Under the pieces are notes generated by a model. The model worked only from the letters and a program-made list of their open reading frames with translations, searched no databases and was not told the origin of the DNA. The translations under genes and the position numbers were made by a program. Positions 43,150 to 51,756 of a stretch of 64,000 nt of DNA are shown one piece after another (the first letter of the stretch is position 1; each line of letters begins with the position of its first letter). This DNA is from Miltoncostaea sp036826475 (GTDB lineage Bacteria > Actinomycetota > Thermoleophilia > Miltoncostaeales > Miltoncostaeaceae): assembly GCA_036826475.1 (NCBI GenBank), contig DAISWG010000020.1:1-64000 (forward strand), written 5' to 3'.

Positions 43150-43193
43150 CCGGAGTGTGCGGCGCTCTCGGGAGCGGCATCCGGGCGAGAAAG

Positions 43194-43253
43194 CGGAGAG
43201 GGGGGGATTTGAACCCCCGAGCCGCCTAACGACGGCTAGCGGTTTTCGAGACG
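43194..43253 (-). tRNA. tRNA-Ser(CGA) 3' fragment (truncated, att-like), copy B
   Basis: On the minus strand: anticodon loop CTCGAAA (CGA at 43246-43248), a variable arm with its own hairpin (AGCCGTC-GTTA-GGCGGCT, different from copy A), an identical T arm (43202-43218), CCTCTCC and discriminator G. No 5' half of a tRNA follows upstream and the anticodon stem is mispaired. It has the same extent as copy A. Confidence 0.75.
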
Positions 43254-43419
43254 CCGGACTTCGTCGGAGAAAACGCTGCATAGAGCGATTTCACGCGTCG
43301 TGTGGGAGAGTCAGCCGGTGGCGGCCATCTGGCCCGCAGCGTGTGGCGGCCCCGACCCGCCGCGACGGAGGCTGCCGGCCACGTGGGCCACCGGTCAACG
43401 CTCGGGCCCTAAAACGGCA

Positions 43420-43445
43420 CGACCCGGGGTGGCGTCCCCGGGTCG
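43420..43445. repeat. Conserved 10-bp GC hairpin, copy B
   Basis: The same arms as 14860-14885 (CGACCCGGGG / CCCCGGGTCG) with loop TGGCGT instead of TGCCTG. Same distance to the start codon of the paralogous gene. Confidence 0.8.
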
Positions 43446-43537
43446 GCTCCGAGCAAAAGATCCAACGTGGCCCCAGCGTACCTCGGGCCCCGGCCGTGCT
43501 CCAGCAGTCCGGCCGGCGCCCTCGACAATTCTTGCCC

Positions 43538-44167
43538 GTGAGCGACGGCCGCCACGCGGCTGAAGTCGAGGCCCTCGCCACCGAGCGCTTCGCCGCGGTC
43601 GGCCAAACCGTCCTGGCGGCGTTGGCCGACTCGGGGCTGAGCGGCCGCCGCGTCGCGAACGTCGTCAGCTGGTTCATTGTCGCCCAGCTCGCCCTCGGGC
43701 CGTGGCGCAACCGCGGGGAGGTGCGACCAGCCGAGCTGGCGCGCGCCATGGGCGTCTCGCGATGGACCGAATGGCGCACCCGCCTCGACGCCGCCCGCGC
43801 CGGCCTGGTCCGGGACTGGACCCTGCCCGACCCCGAGGCCCGCGGCTACGGCCGCGGCGCCGTCCGAGTCCTGGAACTCGCATTCGTCCGCACGCGCGAG
43901 GTCACCAAGCGGGTCGCCGCCAACCGGCAGGAGAAGGCGACTCGCGCCGAGCGCCGTCGGGAAGCGCGCCGGAAGGCGATTGTGGCTGATCTTGCGGGGA
44001 CGTCAGTCCCTCCCGTCCCGCCGAGCTCGGACCACATGGTGGAGATCAGGCGCGAGGACCTGACCTCACCCGCCGCCTCACGGCTCTGGGAGTTGCTCGA
44101 CCGTGTTCAGCCTCGCGTCGAGATGAAGGGCGCCGCGCCGCCTCACGCTCACCCCCCGCCGGAGTAG
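43538..44167 (+). CDS. Winged-helix-like DNA-binding protein, module copy B
   Basis: A 209-aa protein, paralogue of 14978-15607 with the same length and the same blocks: SWFIVAQLALGPWRNRGEVR, AELARAMGVSRWTEWRTRL, LPDPEARGYGRGAVRVLELA, the basic helix KATRAERRREARRKA, and LTSPAASRLWELLDRVQP near the C-terminus. Divergence is concentrated in the linker after the basic helix, which suggests purifying selection on the core. GTG at 43538 is chosen by comparison with copy A. Confidence 0.72.
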   Translation: MSDGRHAAEVEALATERFAAVGQTVLAALADSGLSGRRVANVVSWFIVAQLALGPWRNRGEVRPAELARAMGVSRWTEWRTRLDAARAGLVRDWTLPDPEARGYGRGAVRVLELAFVRTREVTKRVAANRQEKATRAERRREARRKAIVADLAGTSVPPVPPSSDHMVEIRREDLTSPAASRLWELLDRVQPRVEMKGAAPPHAHPPPE

Positions 44168-44352
44168 CAGCGGCGTCGAGTCGCGCCTCGCGAGGTCGAG
44201 CAGGAAGACTTCCCCGGCGCACGGGCGGACCCACCGCGTGCGCAAACCTTGGAGGTCCGGTTGCGCGGGGGCGCCGGGCTGGAGCTTCGCCGGGCAGGAC
44301 CGCTGTCGCGGGACTGCCTGGATCCCCGGCAGGTCTGCAGCCGCGTGTCGAG

Positions 44353-44465
44353 GCTGCAACAGTCGCACCTGCGCTCCGCCATGAGGTGCGACCTGTGGGC
44401 GGTCGATCGCCGCGATCGCCCTTCGCATGAGCGATCTCTTCAGCGCCAGAGGCTCCTTCGGAGCC
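44353..44465 (+). ncRNA. Conserved 3' structured block of the module, copy B
   Basis: It starts GCTGCAACAGTCGCA and ends GGCTCC-TTCG-GAGCC, with the same 93-bp offset between landmarks as copy A. Inside is a further strong stem, GTCGCACCT / AGGTGCGAC. The rest of 44168-44523 shows no gene. Confidence 0.5.
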
Positions 44466-44523
44466 CGGCGAAAGAGGGAAAGTACGCCGTGTCCTCGATG
44501 TGCTGGACGGAGGTGACGCCCGA

Positions 44524-45534
44524 TCAGTCCGTCGGAACCGGGGTGTCCCGCGGTGGTGACGCCGCTCGGTCAGCGGGTCGTTCTCCCTTGGACGCCGGTC
44601 GGACGACCTTCAGGTACTCGGCCAAGTAGTAGGACCCGATGACGAACCCGGCGGCGAGAGCCTGCACGGCGAGCGTTTCCCAGGTGGGGTACATCTCGAA
44701 CCACGAGCCCATCCAGTCGGGGATGGTGAACGGCGTCGCGTGGGTCGGGAGCCATCCGAGCTGCTGGAAGGTGAGCGCCGTTCCGCCGATCATCACCACA
44801 AGGACGGCCCCGACCAGCACGCCGGTCCAGACCAACATGCGTCGGTACGGCATGCGGCGGTGCAGCCAGAACGTGACGACGCCGACCGCAGCGGTCGCTC
44901 CCAGCCCGATCAGCACGCCGTCAACCACCGTGGTCGTGCCATTCCTCAGGTCCAGGTTCTGGAGGAAGAGCACGACCTCGAACCCTTCGCGGTAAACGCT
45001 CGTGAAGCCCAGAGCCACGAGACCCAGCGTCGCCCCAATCCCGACCGAGCCCAGCAGCGTGCGACGCCGGCGGTGGTGGCGGCCGATCCATTCGGACCAA
45101 TAGACCTTGTGCACGAACCAGTTCAGGACGATCAGGAGGACGACGACGGCGAGGAAGCCGGTGATCGCCTCGAGTCGGGGACCGAGCGGCGACGCGACGT
45201 CGAGGAGGCCCTGAGCGAGGAACCAGGTCACGATGGACGCGCCGAACGCCAGCGCGGCACCGAGCACGACCGGGCGCCTGCGACGCGCATTGGCGCCCTG
45301 GAAGCTCGCGATGACGGCCGCGAAGATGAGAACGGCCTCGAGGCCCTCTCGGAAGACGATGATGGAGGCGTTGGCGATTGCCGTCGCCTGCGACTGGGGA
45401 ACCAGGCTCTCGGTGGGATCCTGCGGCGCAGCTGCGGTCGCCATGAGGTAGACCGCGCCTGCGACGAGCGCCAGTGCGAGCGTCCAGGTCACGAGCCGCA
45501 GGTTCCCCCCGCGTGATGATGAGCTCCCACTCAT
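44524..45534 (-). CDS. FTR1-family iron permease
   Basis: A 336-aa protein with seven or so helices and two REGxE-type motifs, FREGLEAVLIFAAVI and YREGFEVVLFL, the iron-ligand signature of FTR1/EfeU permeases. FTR1 proteins move ferric or oxidised ferrous iron inward with a partner oxidase or peroxidase; no EfeO/EfeB is adjacent. ATG at 45534 is preferred over the longer frame because the signal-type helix follows soon after. It sits just beyond module copy B. Confidence 0.9.
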   Translation of the reverse strand: MSGSSSSRGGNLRLVTWTLALALVAGAVYLMATAAAPQDPTESLVPQSQATAIANASIIVFREGLEAVLIFAAVIASFQGANARRRRPVVLGAALAFGASIVTWFLAQGLLDVASPLGPRLEAITGFLAVVVLLIVLNWFVHKVYWSEWIGRHHRRRRTLLGSVGIGATLGLVALGFTSVYREGFEVVLFLQNLDLRNGTTTVVDGVLIGLGATAAVGVVTFWLHRRMPYRRMLVWTGVLVGAVLVVMIGGTALTFQQLGWLPTHATPFTIPDWMGSWFEMYPTWETLAVQALAAGFVIGSYYLAEYLKVVRPASKGERPADRAASPPRDTPVPTD

Positions 45535-45631
45535 GCGCGGAGAACCTAACAGATCAGATTCGGTATCCCGAACGATCACACGAAGTCGCGTCTCTCATCC
45601 AGCGTTCACCAGCCCCTGTTGAGATCGGTCG

Positions 45632-46261
45632 ATGCCGGACATCACCGCTCCACTCGTCAACTTCGCGACCGACGCGGTCGGCTCGTACGGGGCCCTCGCG
45701 GTCTTCCTGCTGATGATCCTCGAGAGCGCCTGCATCCCGGTGCCGAGCGAGGCGATCATGATCTACGGCGGGTTCCTGGTCAGCCAGGGCGAGGCCGAGC
45801 TGTGGGTGATGGTGGCCGCCGGGGTCCTCGGGAACGTGATCGGCTCCCAGATCGCCTATTGGGTGGGGCGCGAGAAGGGCCGCGGCTGGGCGCTGCGGTG
45901 GCACTGGCTGCACATCACGCCCAAACGCCTGGACGCGGCCGACAAGTGGTTCGAGCGCTACGGGTCGTGGGCGGTGCTCATCTCGCGCTGCCTGCCCATC
46001 ATCCGCACGTTCATCTCCCTGCCCGCCGGGATCGCGCGGATGCCGTTCTGGCGCTTCACGATCCTGACGCTGATCGGCTGCATCCCGTGGGTGCTGGCCC
46101 TCACGCTGGCCGGGCAGGCGGTGGGCGACAACTGGGAGGACCTCCAGCACAACCTGCACTACTTTGACTACGTCCTGGTGCTGGCGATCGTCGGCGGCGT
46201 CGTCTGGCTGGTGGTCCGCCACCGCCGCAGGCGGCGAGGCGTCGAGGCCGAATCGCACTGA
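45632..46261 (+). CDS. DedA-family membrane protein
   Basis: A 209-aa protein. Re-entrant and membrane segments include LESACIPVPSEAIMIYGGFL and the conserved ISRCLPIIRTFISLPAGIARM. DedA proteins act as undecaprenyl-phosphate or phospholipid translocases in envelope maintenance. A second DedA lies at 63357-63947. Followed at 58 bp by a glycosyltransferase-like membrane protein. Confidence 0.92.
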   Translation: MPDITAPLVNFATDAVGSYGALAVFLLMILESACIPVPSEAIMIYGGFLVSQGEAELWVMVAAGVLGNVIGSQIAYWVGREKGRGWALRWHWLHITPKRLDAADKWFERYGSWAVLISRCLPIIRTFISLPAGIARMPFWRFTILTLIGCIPWVLALTLAGQAVGDNWEDLQHNLHYFDYVLVLAIVGGVVWLVVRHRRRRRGVEAESH

Positions 46262-46319
46262 CGCCGCGGACTCGCCCGGATTCATCGCGGGCTCATCCGC
46301 CTCCTGTTCGGTTCGGAGC

Positions 46320-47543
46320 GTGACCCCTGATCGGACACGTTCCCGAGGGGCGGGTCTCGCCGGATCCTTGGTGCTCGTTGTGCTCGTCGCGATCGCGGCG
46401 CCATCATCTCGGACCGCCACGTCATGGCACTATTTCCACGACGCCGCACGGCTGCTCGTGAGCGGCGCGGCCCCCGGCGGCGGCCTCGACCTCTATCTCG
46501 CGCACCCGGAGTTCCAGTTCGGGCCGATCACCGCAGCCGTGGCCGTGCCGCCGGCCCTCCTGCCGGACGCCGCGGGCCGCTACGGGGCCATCATCATCGG
46601 CACGCTGCTGGGCGTGGTGGCGCTCGTGGCGGTCGAGCGGACCGTCGCGGCTTTCGGGATCGACATGCGCCGCCGCGGGCCCATGTACGCCGTGCGCGCC
46701 GGCGAGGTGGCGCTGGCGATCGTGTGGACCGACGTGGCCGTTGGGACCGCCCACCTCGACGACGCCATCGCGCTTGCCTCAGCGACCGTCGCCTGCGCCG
46801 CCATCGCTGAGCGTCGACCCACCTGGGTGCCGGTTGCCGCCCTGGCGATCTCGGCATCGGCGAAGCCATGGGCGATCGTCTTCGCCCCGTTGGTCCTCGC
46901 GGCCGGCGGTGGCCGACGCCCGCTGCGTCTGGTGGTCGTCGTGAGTGCAGCCGCCCTGACTTGGCTGCCGTTCGTGCTCGACGAGCCCGGCACCATCTCC
47001 GCGGCCGGCTCCTTCACGATCGCCAACGCCCCCTCATCCGCCCTCCGGGTGCTCGGCGTCACCGATCCGACGACGCCGATCTGGGTGCGGCCCGTCCAGT
47101 TCGCCCTCGGCTCGGTGATGGCCCTCGTGCTGGTCCGGCGCGGGCGCTGGCCAGCCGTGCCGATGGCGGGTATGGCGATCCGCCTGATGCTCGATCCCGG
47201 CGTCCACCACTACTACGCGGCCGGCCTGGTGGCCGCCGTGCTCGTGTGGGAAGCCACCGCCCGACCCGGCCGGCTCCCGTGCGCCACTCTCACAACGGCC
47301 GTGCTCATGGAGGTGACGCCGACCCTTGTCCAGCCCAGCGCATTGGCGGGCTCCCTCCGACTCGTCCTCACAGGCGCGCTGATCGTGGCGGCGTTCAGCC
47401 ATCCGCAGGCGATGCGGCGCGTCACGTCGCCTCCGGGTAACGCGACCCGCGTGGACGCACCCGGCTCATCGGCGGTTCATCAGGAGCCCCGATCCTCCGG
47501 CCGCCAACCATCCACGTCCCTCAGAGGAGAGCCCCATGGCTGA
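46320..47543 (+). CDS. Polyprenol-type (GT87-like) membrane glycosyltransferase
   Basis: A 407-aa protein with about ten helices. The order is typical of DUF2029/GT87-like enzymes, with an early Asp-containing loop (WHYFHDAARLLVSG, LDLYLAHPEF) and a later membrane-rich half. Such enzymes use polyprenyl-phosphate sugars for envelope glycans. GTG at 46320 follows CGGAGC. Overlaps the next gene by 8 bp. Confidence 0.72.
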   Translation: MTPDRTRSRGAGLAGSLVLVVLVAIAAPSSRTATSWHYFHDAARLLVSGAAPGGGLDLYLAHPEFQFGPITAAVAVPPALLPDAAGRYGAIIIGTLLGVVALVAVERTVAAFGIDMRRRGPMYAVRAGEVALAIVWTDVAVGTAHLDDAIALASATVACAAIAERRPTWVPVAALAISASAKPWAIVFAPLVLAAGGGRRPLRLVVVVSAAALTWLPFVLDEPGTISAAGSFTIANAPSSALRVLGVTDPTTPIWVRPVQFALGSVMALVLVRRGRWPAVPMAGMAIRLMLDPGVHHYYAAGLVAAVLVWEATARPGRLPCATLTTAVLMEVTPTLVQPSALAGSLRLVLTGALIVAAFSHPQAMRRVTSPPGNATRVDAPGSSAVHQEPRSSGRQPSTSLRGEPHG

Positions 47544-48372
47544 ACCGAGCGGCCACGTCGAGGCCCCGTCGCGGACGGGCGCGAGCCGTCGATCGTCCGC
47601 TGGCCGGCGGATGCTCAACAAGGTCCCGGAGGTGACCGTCTACTTCTGGATCATCAAGGTCCTCGCGACGACGGTCGGTGAGACCTTCGCCGACTACCTG
47701 AACGTCAACCTCGGCTTCGGCCTCACCGGGACGACCTGGGTGATGAGCGCGTTCCTCGCCGTCGTCCTCGCGGTCCAGTTCCGCCTGCCCCGCTACGTGC
47801 CCGGGGTCTACTGGCTCGCCGTGGTGCTGATCTCCATCGTCGGCACGCTGATCACCGATAACCTCACCGACAACGCCGGCGTCTCCCTGGTGACGACCAC
47901 CATCGTCTTCGGCGCGGCGCTGGGGGTGACGTTCGCCGCGTGGTTCGCGGTCGAGCGGACGCTGTCGATCCACACGATCTTCACCCGCCGCCGCGAGAGC
48001 TTCTACTGGCTCGCGATCCTGTTCACGTTCGCACTGGGGACCGCAGCGGGGGACCTGATGGCCGAGCGGCTCGCTCTCGGCTTCGGTGCCTCGGCGCTCA
48101 TCTTCGGGGGGGCGATCGCCGCCGTGGCGATCGCGCACTACGCCCTGGGCCTCAACGCGGTCTTCTCGTTCTGGACCGCCTACATCTTGACCCGGCCCCT
48201 GGGGGCATCGCTGGGCGACTGGCTGTCGCAGCCGACCGCGGACGGGGGGCGTGGTCTCGGCACGACGGCCACGAGCTGGATCTTCCTCGCGGCCATCCTC
48301 GGGACCGTGACCTTGCTCACCATCACCGGGCGCGACCGGACCGAGCGCGTCGCGGCGGAGAGCATCGCCTGA
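47536..48372 (+). CDS. COG4705-like multi-helix membrane protein
   Basis: A 278-aa protein with about eight helices and the family's characteristic start NKVPEVTVYFWIIKVLATTVGET, with an internal repeat HTIFTRRRESFYWLAILFTFALGTAAGD. Function unknown; members are often next to two-component systems, as here (kinase starts 28 bp later). The start overlaps the previous stop. Confidence 0.82.
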   Translation: MAEPSGHVEAPSRTGASRRSSAGRRMLNKVPEVTVYFWIIKVLATTVGETFADYLNVNLGFGLTGTTWVMSAFLAVVLAVQFRLPRYVPGVYWLAVVLISIVGTLITDNLTDNAGVSLVTTTIVFGAALGVTFAAWFAVERTLSIHTIFTRRRESFYWLAILFTFALGTAAGDLMAERLALGFGASALIFGGAIAAVAIAHYALGLNAVFSFWTAYILTRPLGASLGDWLSQPTADGGRGLGTTATSWIFLAAILGTVTLLTITGRDRTERVAAESIA

Positions 48373-48399
48373 CCTGCCAGCACCGGCGGCCGTGGGATC

Positions 48400-49782
48400 A
48401 TGCGCGCCGTGATCGCCCACCCATGGCTCTCGTGGCGGACCCTGCCCCTCAGGGTCCGCCTCACGGTCGTCTTCGCCGTCGTGATCGGGGTGGTACTCGC
48501 CCTCACCGGGCTCGTCGTCTACGTCCAGTTCCGTCAGAGCATCGACGCCCGGACCGACGATGAGCTCGCCGACCGCCAGGTCACCCTCGTGGCCCTCGTC
48601 CGCAGCGACTCCGACCCGGAGCACGTCGTCCAGCAGGCGGGGGAGTCCCTGCTGCAGATCTACGCTCCGGGAGGGCGCGTGCTCGCGTCGTCGCGCATGC
48701 TCAGGACCGGTCGGCTGATCGAACCGGCCGTCGTCGAACGCGTGCGCGGGGCGGCCCTGACCCTCACTAGAGGAAACCTTCCCGGCCTCGACGACGGCGC
48801 CCGCGTCCGCGCCTTCGGCGTGCCCGGCGGCCGCGTGGCCGCGATCGGTGAGGCCCGCGACGATCGTGAACGAGCTCTCCACCGCCTTGCGGCCATCCTC
48901 ATTATCACGCTCCCCGGAGCCTTGATCCTCGCCTGCCTCGCCGGCTATCGGGTCGCAAGCGCGGCCCTCCAGCCCGTCGAGTCGATGCGCGCCCGCGCCG
49001 CGGAGATCGGCGCGGGCTCGCCGGGCGAGCTCTTACCCGAGCCCGGCACCCGTGACGAGCTCGACCGGCTCGCGCGAACGCTCAACCACCTGCTCACCCG
49101 CCTCCAACAGGCGGTCGAGCACGAGCGGCGGATCGTGAGCGACGCCAGCCACGAGCTGCGGACGCCGGTGAGCGTCCTCCTGACCAGACTGGATGTCGCC
49201 CTTCGCCAGGACCTCGACCGCGACGAGCTGATCCGGGTCGTCCGCGATGCACGAGGGGATGCCCGACGTCTGTCGCGCCTCGCCGACGACCTGCTGTTGT
49301 TGGCGCGGGCGGATCAGGGGCGGCTGCCGTTGCGCATCGAGGCGGTCGAGGTCCACGACCTCCTGGACGCGGCTCGAACGCGCCACGCCGCGCAAGCCGC
49401 CCCATCGCGTCGGGTGCTGGTCGTGGGGGAGGTCAAGGGAGGGGCGGTCGTGCTCGCCGATCCCATCCGGACGGCTCAGGTCCTCGACAACCTGATCGCG
49501 AACGCGCTCCGCCACGGCGCGGGTGACGTCGAGCTCCGGTCGAGCGAGCACCAGGGTCGGATCGCCATCAGCGTCCGCGACCACGGTCCGGGCTATCCCG
49601 ATGAGTTCCTCCCGCGGGCGTTCGAGCGGTTCAGCCAGGCGGACGCGACCGGCGACGGCCCTGGCGCCGGCCTGGGGCTCTCCATCGCCGAGGCGGTCGT
49701 GCGGGCGCAGGGCGGCACGATCGCGGTCGCAAACGCCGCGGATGGCGGTGCCGTCGTGACAGTCAGGCTGCCGCCCGCCTAG
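48400..49782 (+). CDS. Sensor histidine kinase (TCS 2)
   Basis: A 460-aa protein. Two transmembrane helices (about 20-44 and 165-188) flank a sensor domain, then HAMP. His251 lies in DASHELRTPVSVLL, the N box is NLIANALRHGAG, and the G box is GPGAGLGLSIAEAV. It is convergent with its probable regulator, and the two stop codons overlap within CCTAGG. Kinases and regulators of a pair are normally co-directional, so this arrangement is unusual. The closest relative in the window is TCS 4. Confidence 0.94.
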   Translation: MRAVIAHPWLSWRTLPLRVRLTVVFAVVIGVVLALTGLVVYVQFRQSIDARTDDELADRQVTLVALVRSDSDPEHVVQQAGESLLQIYAPGGRVLASSRMLRTGRLIEPAVVERVRGAALTLTRGNLPGLDDGARVRAFGVPGGRVAAIGEARDDRERALHRLAAILIITLPGALILACLAGYRVASAALQPVESMRARAAEIGAGSPGELLPEPGTRDELDRLARTLNHLLTRLQQAVEHERRIVSDASHELRTPVSVLLTRLDVALRQDLDRDELIRVVRDARGDARRLSRLADDLLLLARADQGRLPLRIEAVEVHDLLDAARTRHAAQAAPSRRVLVVGEVKGGAVVLADPIRTAQVLDNLIANALRHGAGDVELRSSEHQGRIAISVRDHGPGYPDEFLPRAFERFSQADATGDGPGAGLGLSIAEAVVRAQGGTIAVANAADGGAVVTVRLPPA

Positions 49783-50459
49783 GCATCGGCGGTGCGCAGC
49801 CGGTACCCGGCGCCACGCACCGTCTCGAGCGTCTCCACCCCGAAGGGGCGATCGATCTTCTCCCGCAGGTAGCGAACGTAGACGTCGATCACGTTGGAGC
49901 GGTGCTCGTAGCCGTCATCCCAGGCGCCCTCAAGGATCTGCAGGCGCGAGAGCACCGCTCCCGGTCGCCGCATGAAGACCTCGAGCACCTGGACCTCCTT
50001 CACCGACAGCTCGATCGGCACGCCAGCCCGCGAGGCGACATGGGTTGAGAGGTCGAGGCTCAGGTCGCCGACGGTCAGCATGTCCGCGGTGCGGGTTTGC
50101 GGCCGCCGCGACAGCGCCCGCAGGCGCGCCACCAACTCACCGAAGTCGAACGGCTTGACCAGGTAGTCGTCCGCGCCGGTGTTGAGTCCGGCGATGCGGT
50201 CCTCCACGCCGTCGCGCGCGGTGAGCATCAGGATGGGAGTCGAGACGCCGTCGTCGCGGAGCCGTCGACAGGTGTCGAAGCCGTCGATGCCCGGCAGATT
50301 CACGTCGAGGCAGATGACGTCGTATGCGATCGCGGCTGCCATCCAGGTCGCATCCTCTCCGCTGCCGGCGATGTCGGCGAGGAGCCCCTCGGCTCGCAGG
50401 CCCTGCCGGATCAGATCGGCGAGCGTCGACTCGTCTTCGACCACCAGCACGCGCACCAC
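49779..50459 (-). CDS. OmpR-family response regulator (TCS 2)
   Basis: A 226-aa protein: receiver with VEDE, Asp in VICLDVNLPGIDGF, and Lys in DDYLVKPFDF; a winged helix with WDDGYEHRSNVIDVYVRYL. It is very like the regulator at 61504-62199. Convergent with its likely kinase. Confidence 0.94.
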   Translation of the reverse strand: MVRVLVVEDESTLADLIRQGLRAEGLLADIAGSGEDATWMAAAIAYDVICLDVNLPGIDGFDTCRRLRDDGVSTPILMLTARDGVEDRIAGLNTGADDYLVKPFDFGELVARLRALSRRPQTRTADMLTVGDLSLDLSTHVASRAGVPIELSVKEVQVLEVFMRRPGAVLSRLQILEGAWDDGYEHRSNVIDVYVRYLREKIDRPFGVETLETVRGAGYRLRTADA

Positions 50460-50568
50460 ACGATCCTGCCATTGCGTCCCCCGTCCGCCAACCGGAAGGG
50501 CGCCTCACCGGCGCTTCATCTCGGGGACCTAGCGTCCGTGCACCGAACCCTCGAGGAAGGCCCCAGGC

Positions 50569-51756
50569 ATGCGGATCGCGATGGTCACCGAGTACGCCTA
50601 CCCGGTTCTCGGCGGGATCTCCGAGCACGTTCACCATCTCAGCGGCGAGCTCGCAGGCCTCGGTCATGAGGTGACTGTGGTGACCGGTCGTCCGCCCGGA
50701 TCGCTGCGAAGCGACGCGGCGCTGGCGGACCGCCACGCCCTGCTCGACCGCGGCTACGACACCGTTCGCGTCGGGGCTTCATACCGCGTCCCGGCGAACG
50801 GGTCGCTCGCACGCGTGTCCGCCGGCCCCGGGCTTAGCCGAGAGGTTCGTGACGCCATAGTCGGCGCCGACCTTGTGCACATTCAGGGGCTGGTCAGTCC
50901 GACCCTTCCGCTGCTCGCGCTCCGCGAAGCGCGCGAGGCGGCCCTCGTCGGCACCTTCCACACCTATCTGGAGCCCGGCCACTGGGGATGCCGCGCGTTC
51001 CGCAGACCGCTGCGCCGCCTCCTCGCGCGCCTCGATCGACGGATCGTGGTGAGCAACGCCTGCATGCCCGGGCTCACCCCTCACTTCCCGGGACGCTACG
51101 ACGTCGTGCCCAACGGAGTCGACTGCGACCGCTACCGGCCGCTCTCCCCCGGAGAGACTCCTCCGGACGGGCCGCCGAGGATCTTGTTCGTCGGGCGCTT
51201 CGAGCCGAGGAACGACCTGCCGACCCTCCTCGACGCGGCGGCGATTCTCGGGGCGAGGGGGCGCGCCTTCGCGCTGGATGTGGTCGGCGACGGGCCGCCT
51301 CGGCGCCGCCTCATTGACCGTGCTCGGGCGCTCGGCATCGCCGACCTGGTCAGCTGGCACGGCGCCCTGAACGCCGGCCGCAGCCAGCTGTACCGCGAGG
51401 CGGCGGTGTTCGCGGCGCCCTGCACGATCGCGAGCTTCGGCGTGGTCCTCCTGGAGGCGATGGCCAGCGGCATTGCGATCGTCTGCGCCGACAATCCAGG
51501 CTTCCGTCAGGTCATCCGCGACGGCGCGCCGGGCCGTTTCGTGCGGCCCCGCGACCCCGAACACCTCGCCCGGGCGCTCGATGCAGTGCTCGGAGATGCG
51601 GCCCTACGGGCTCGCTGGGCCGTCGAGGGAAGGGCGCTGGCGCAGAGTCTTTACGCGTGGCCGGTCGTAGCCCGCCGCGTCGAGGCCCTCTACGAAGGCG
51701 TCGTCGGCTCCGAGGCGGGGCGGCCCGGTGAAGGCGTCGCAACGACCGCCGGCTGA
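50569..51756 (+). CDS. GT4-family glycosyltransferase (PimA-like)
   Basis: A 395-aa GT-B fold. VTEYAYPVLGGISEHVHHLSG at the start is typical of PimA-type mannosyltransferases, and the C-terminal half has the nucleotide-sugar site (PPRILFVGRFEPRND, FGVVLLEAMASGIAIV, E-x7-E). It uses GDP- or UDP-sugars to glycosylate a lipid or glycan carrier. Its 3' end overlaps the convergent LPG-type gene by 67 bp. Confidence 0.88.
   Translation: MRIAMVTEYAYPVLGGISEHVHHLSGELAGLGHEVTVVTGRPPGSLRSDAALADRHALLDRGYDTVRVGASYRVPANGSLARVSAGPGLSREVRDAIVGADLVHIQGLVSPTLPLLALREAREAALVGTFHTYLEPGHWGCRAFRRPLRRLLARLDRRIVVSNACMPGLTPHFPGRYDVVPNGVDCDRYRPLSPGETPPDGPPRILFVGRFEPRNDLPTLLDAAAILGARGRAFALDVVGDGPPRRRLIDRARALGIADLVSWHGALNAGRSQLYREAAVFAAPCTIASFGVVLLEAMASGIAIVCADNPGFRQVIRDGAPGRFVRPRDPEHLARALDAVLGDAALRARWAVEGRALAQSLYAWPVVARRVEALYEGVVGSEAGRPGEGVATTAG

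Larger units (their letters stand above)
43149..44465. mobile_element. tRNA-Ser-fragment module, copy B (1317 bp)
   Basis: The second copy, with the same order as 14575-15894: conserved flank, tRNA-Ser 3' fragment on the minus strand, linker with shared islands (for example CGATTTCACGC / CGATTTCATGC and GGGAGAGTC), GC hairpin, 209-aa gene, 3' block with the UUCG hairpin. It starts at the stop codon of the NlpC/P60 gene. The two copies are in the same orientation, 28.6 kb apart. Confidence 0.6.

Noticed and set aside
42022..43281. A 419-aa minus-strand frame over the NlpC/P60 gene
   Set aside because: Antisense shadow of the coiled-coil gene; low-complexity Arg/Leu/Gly content.
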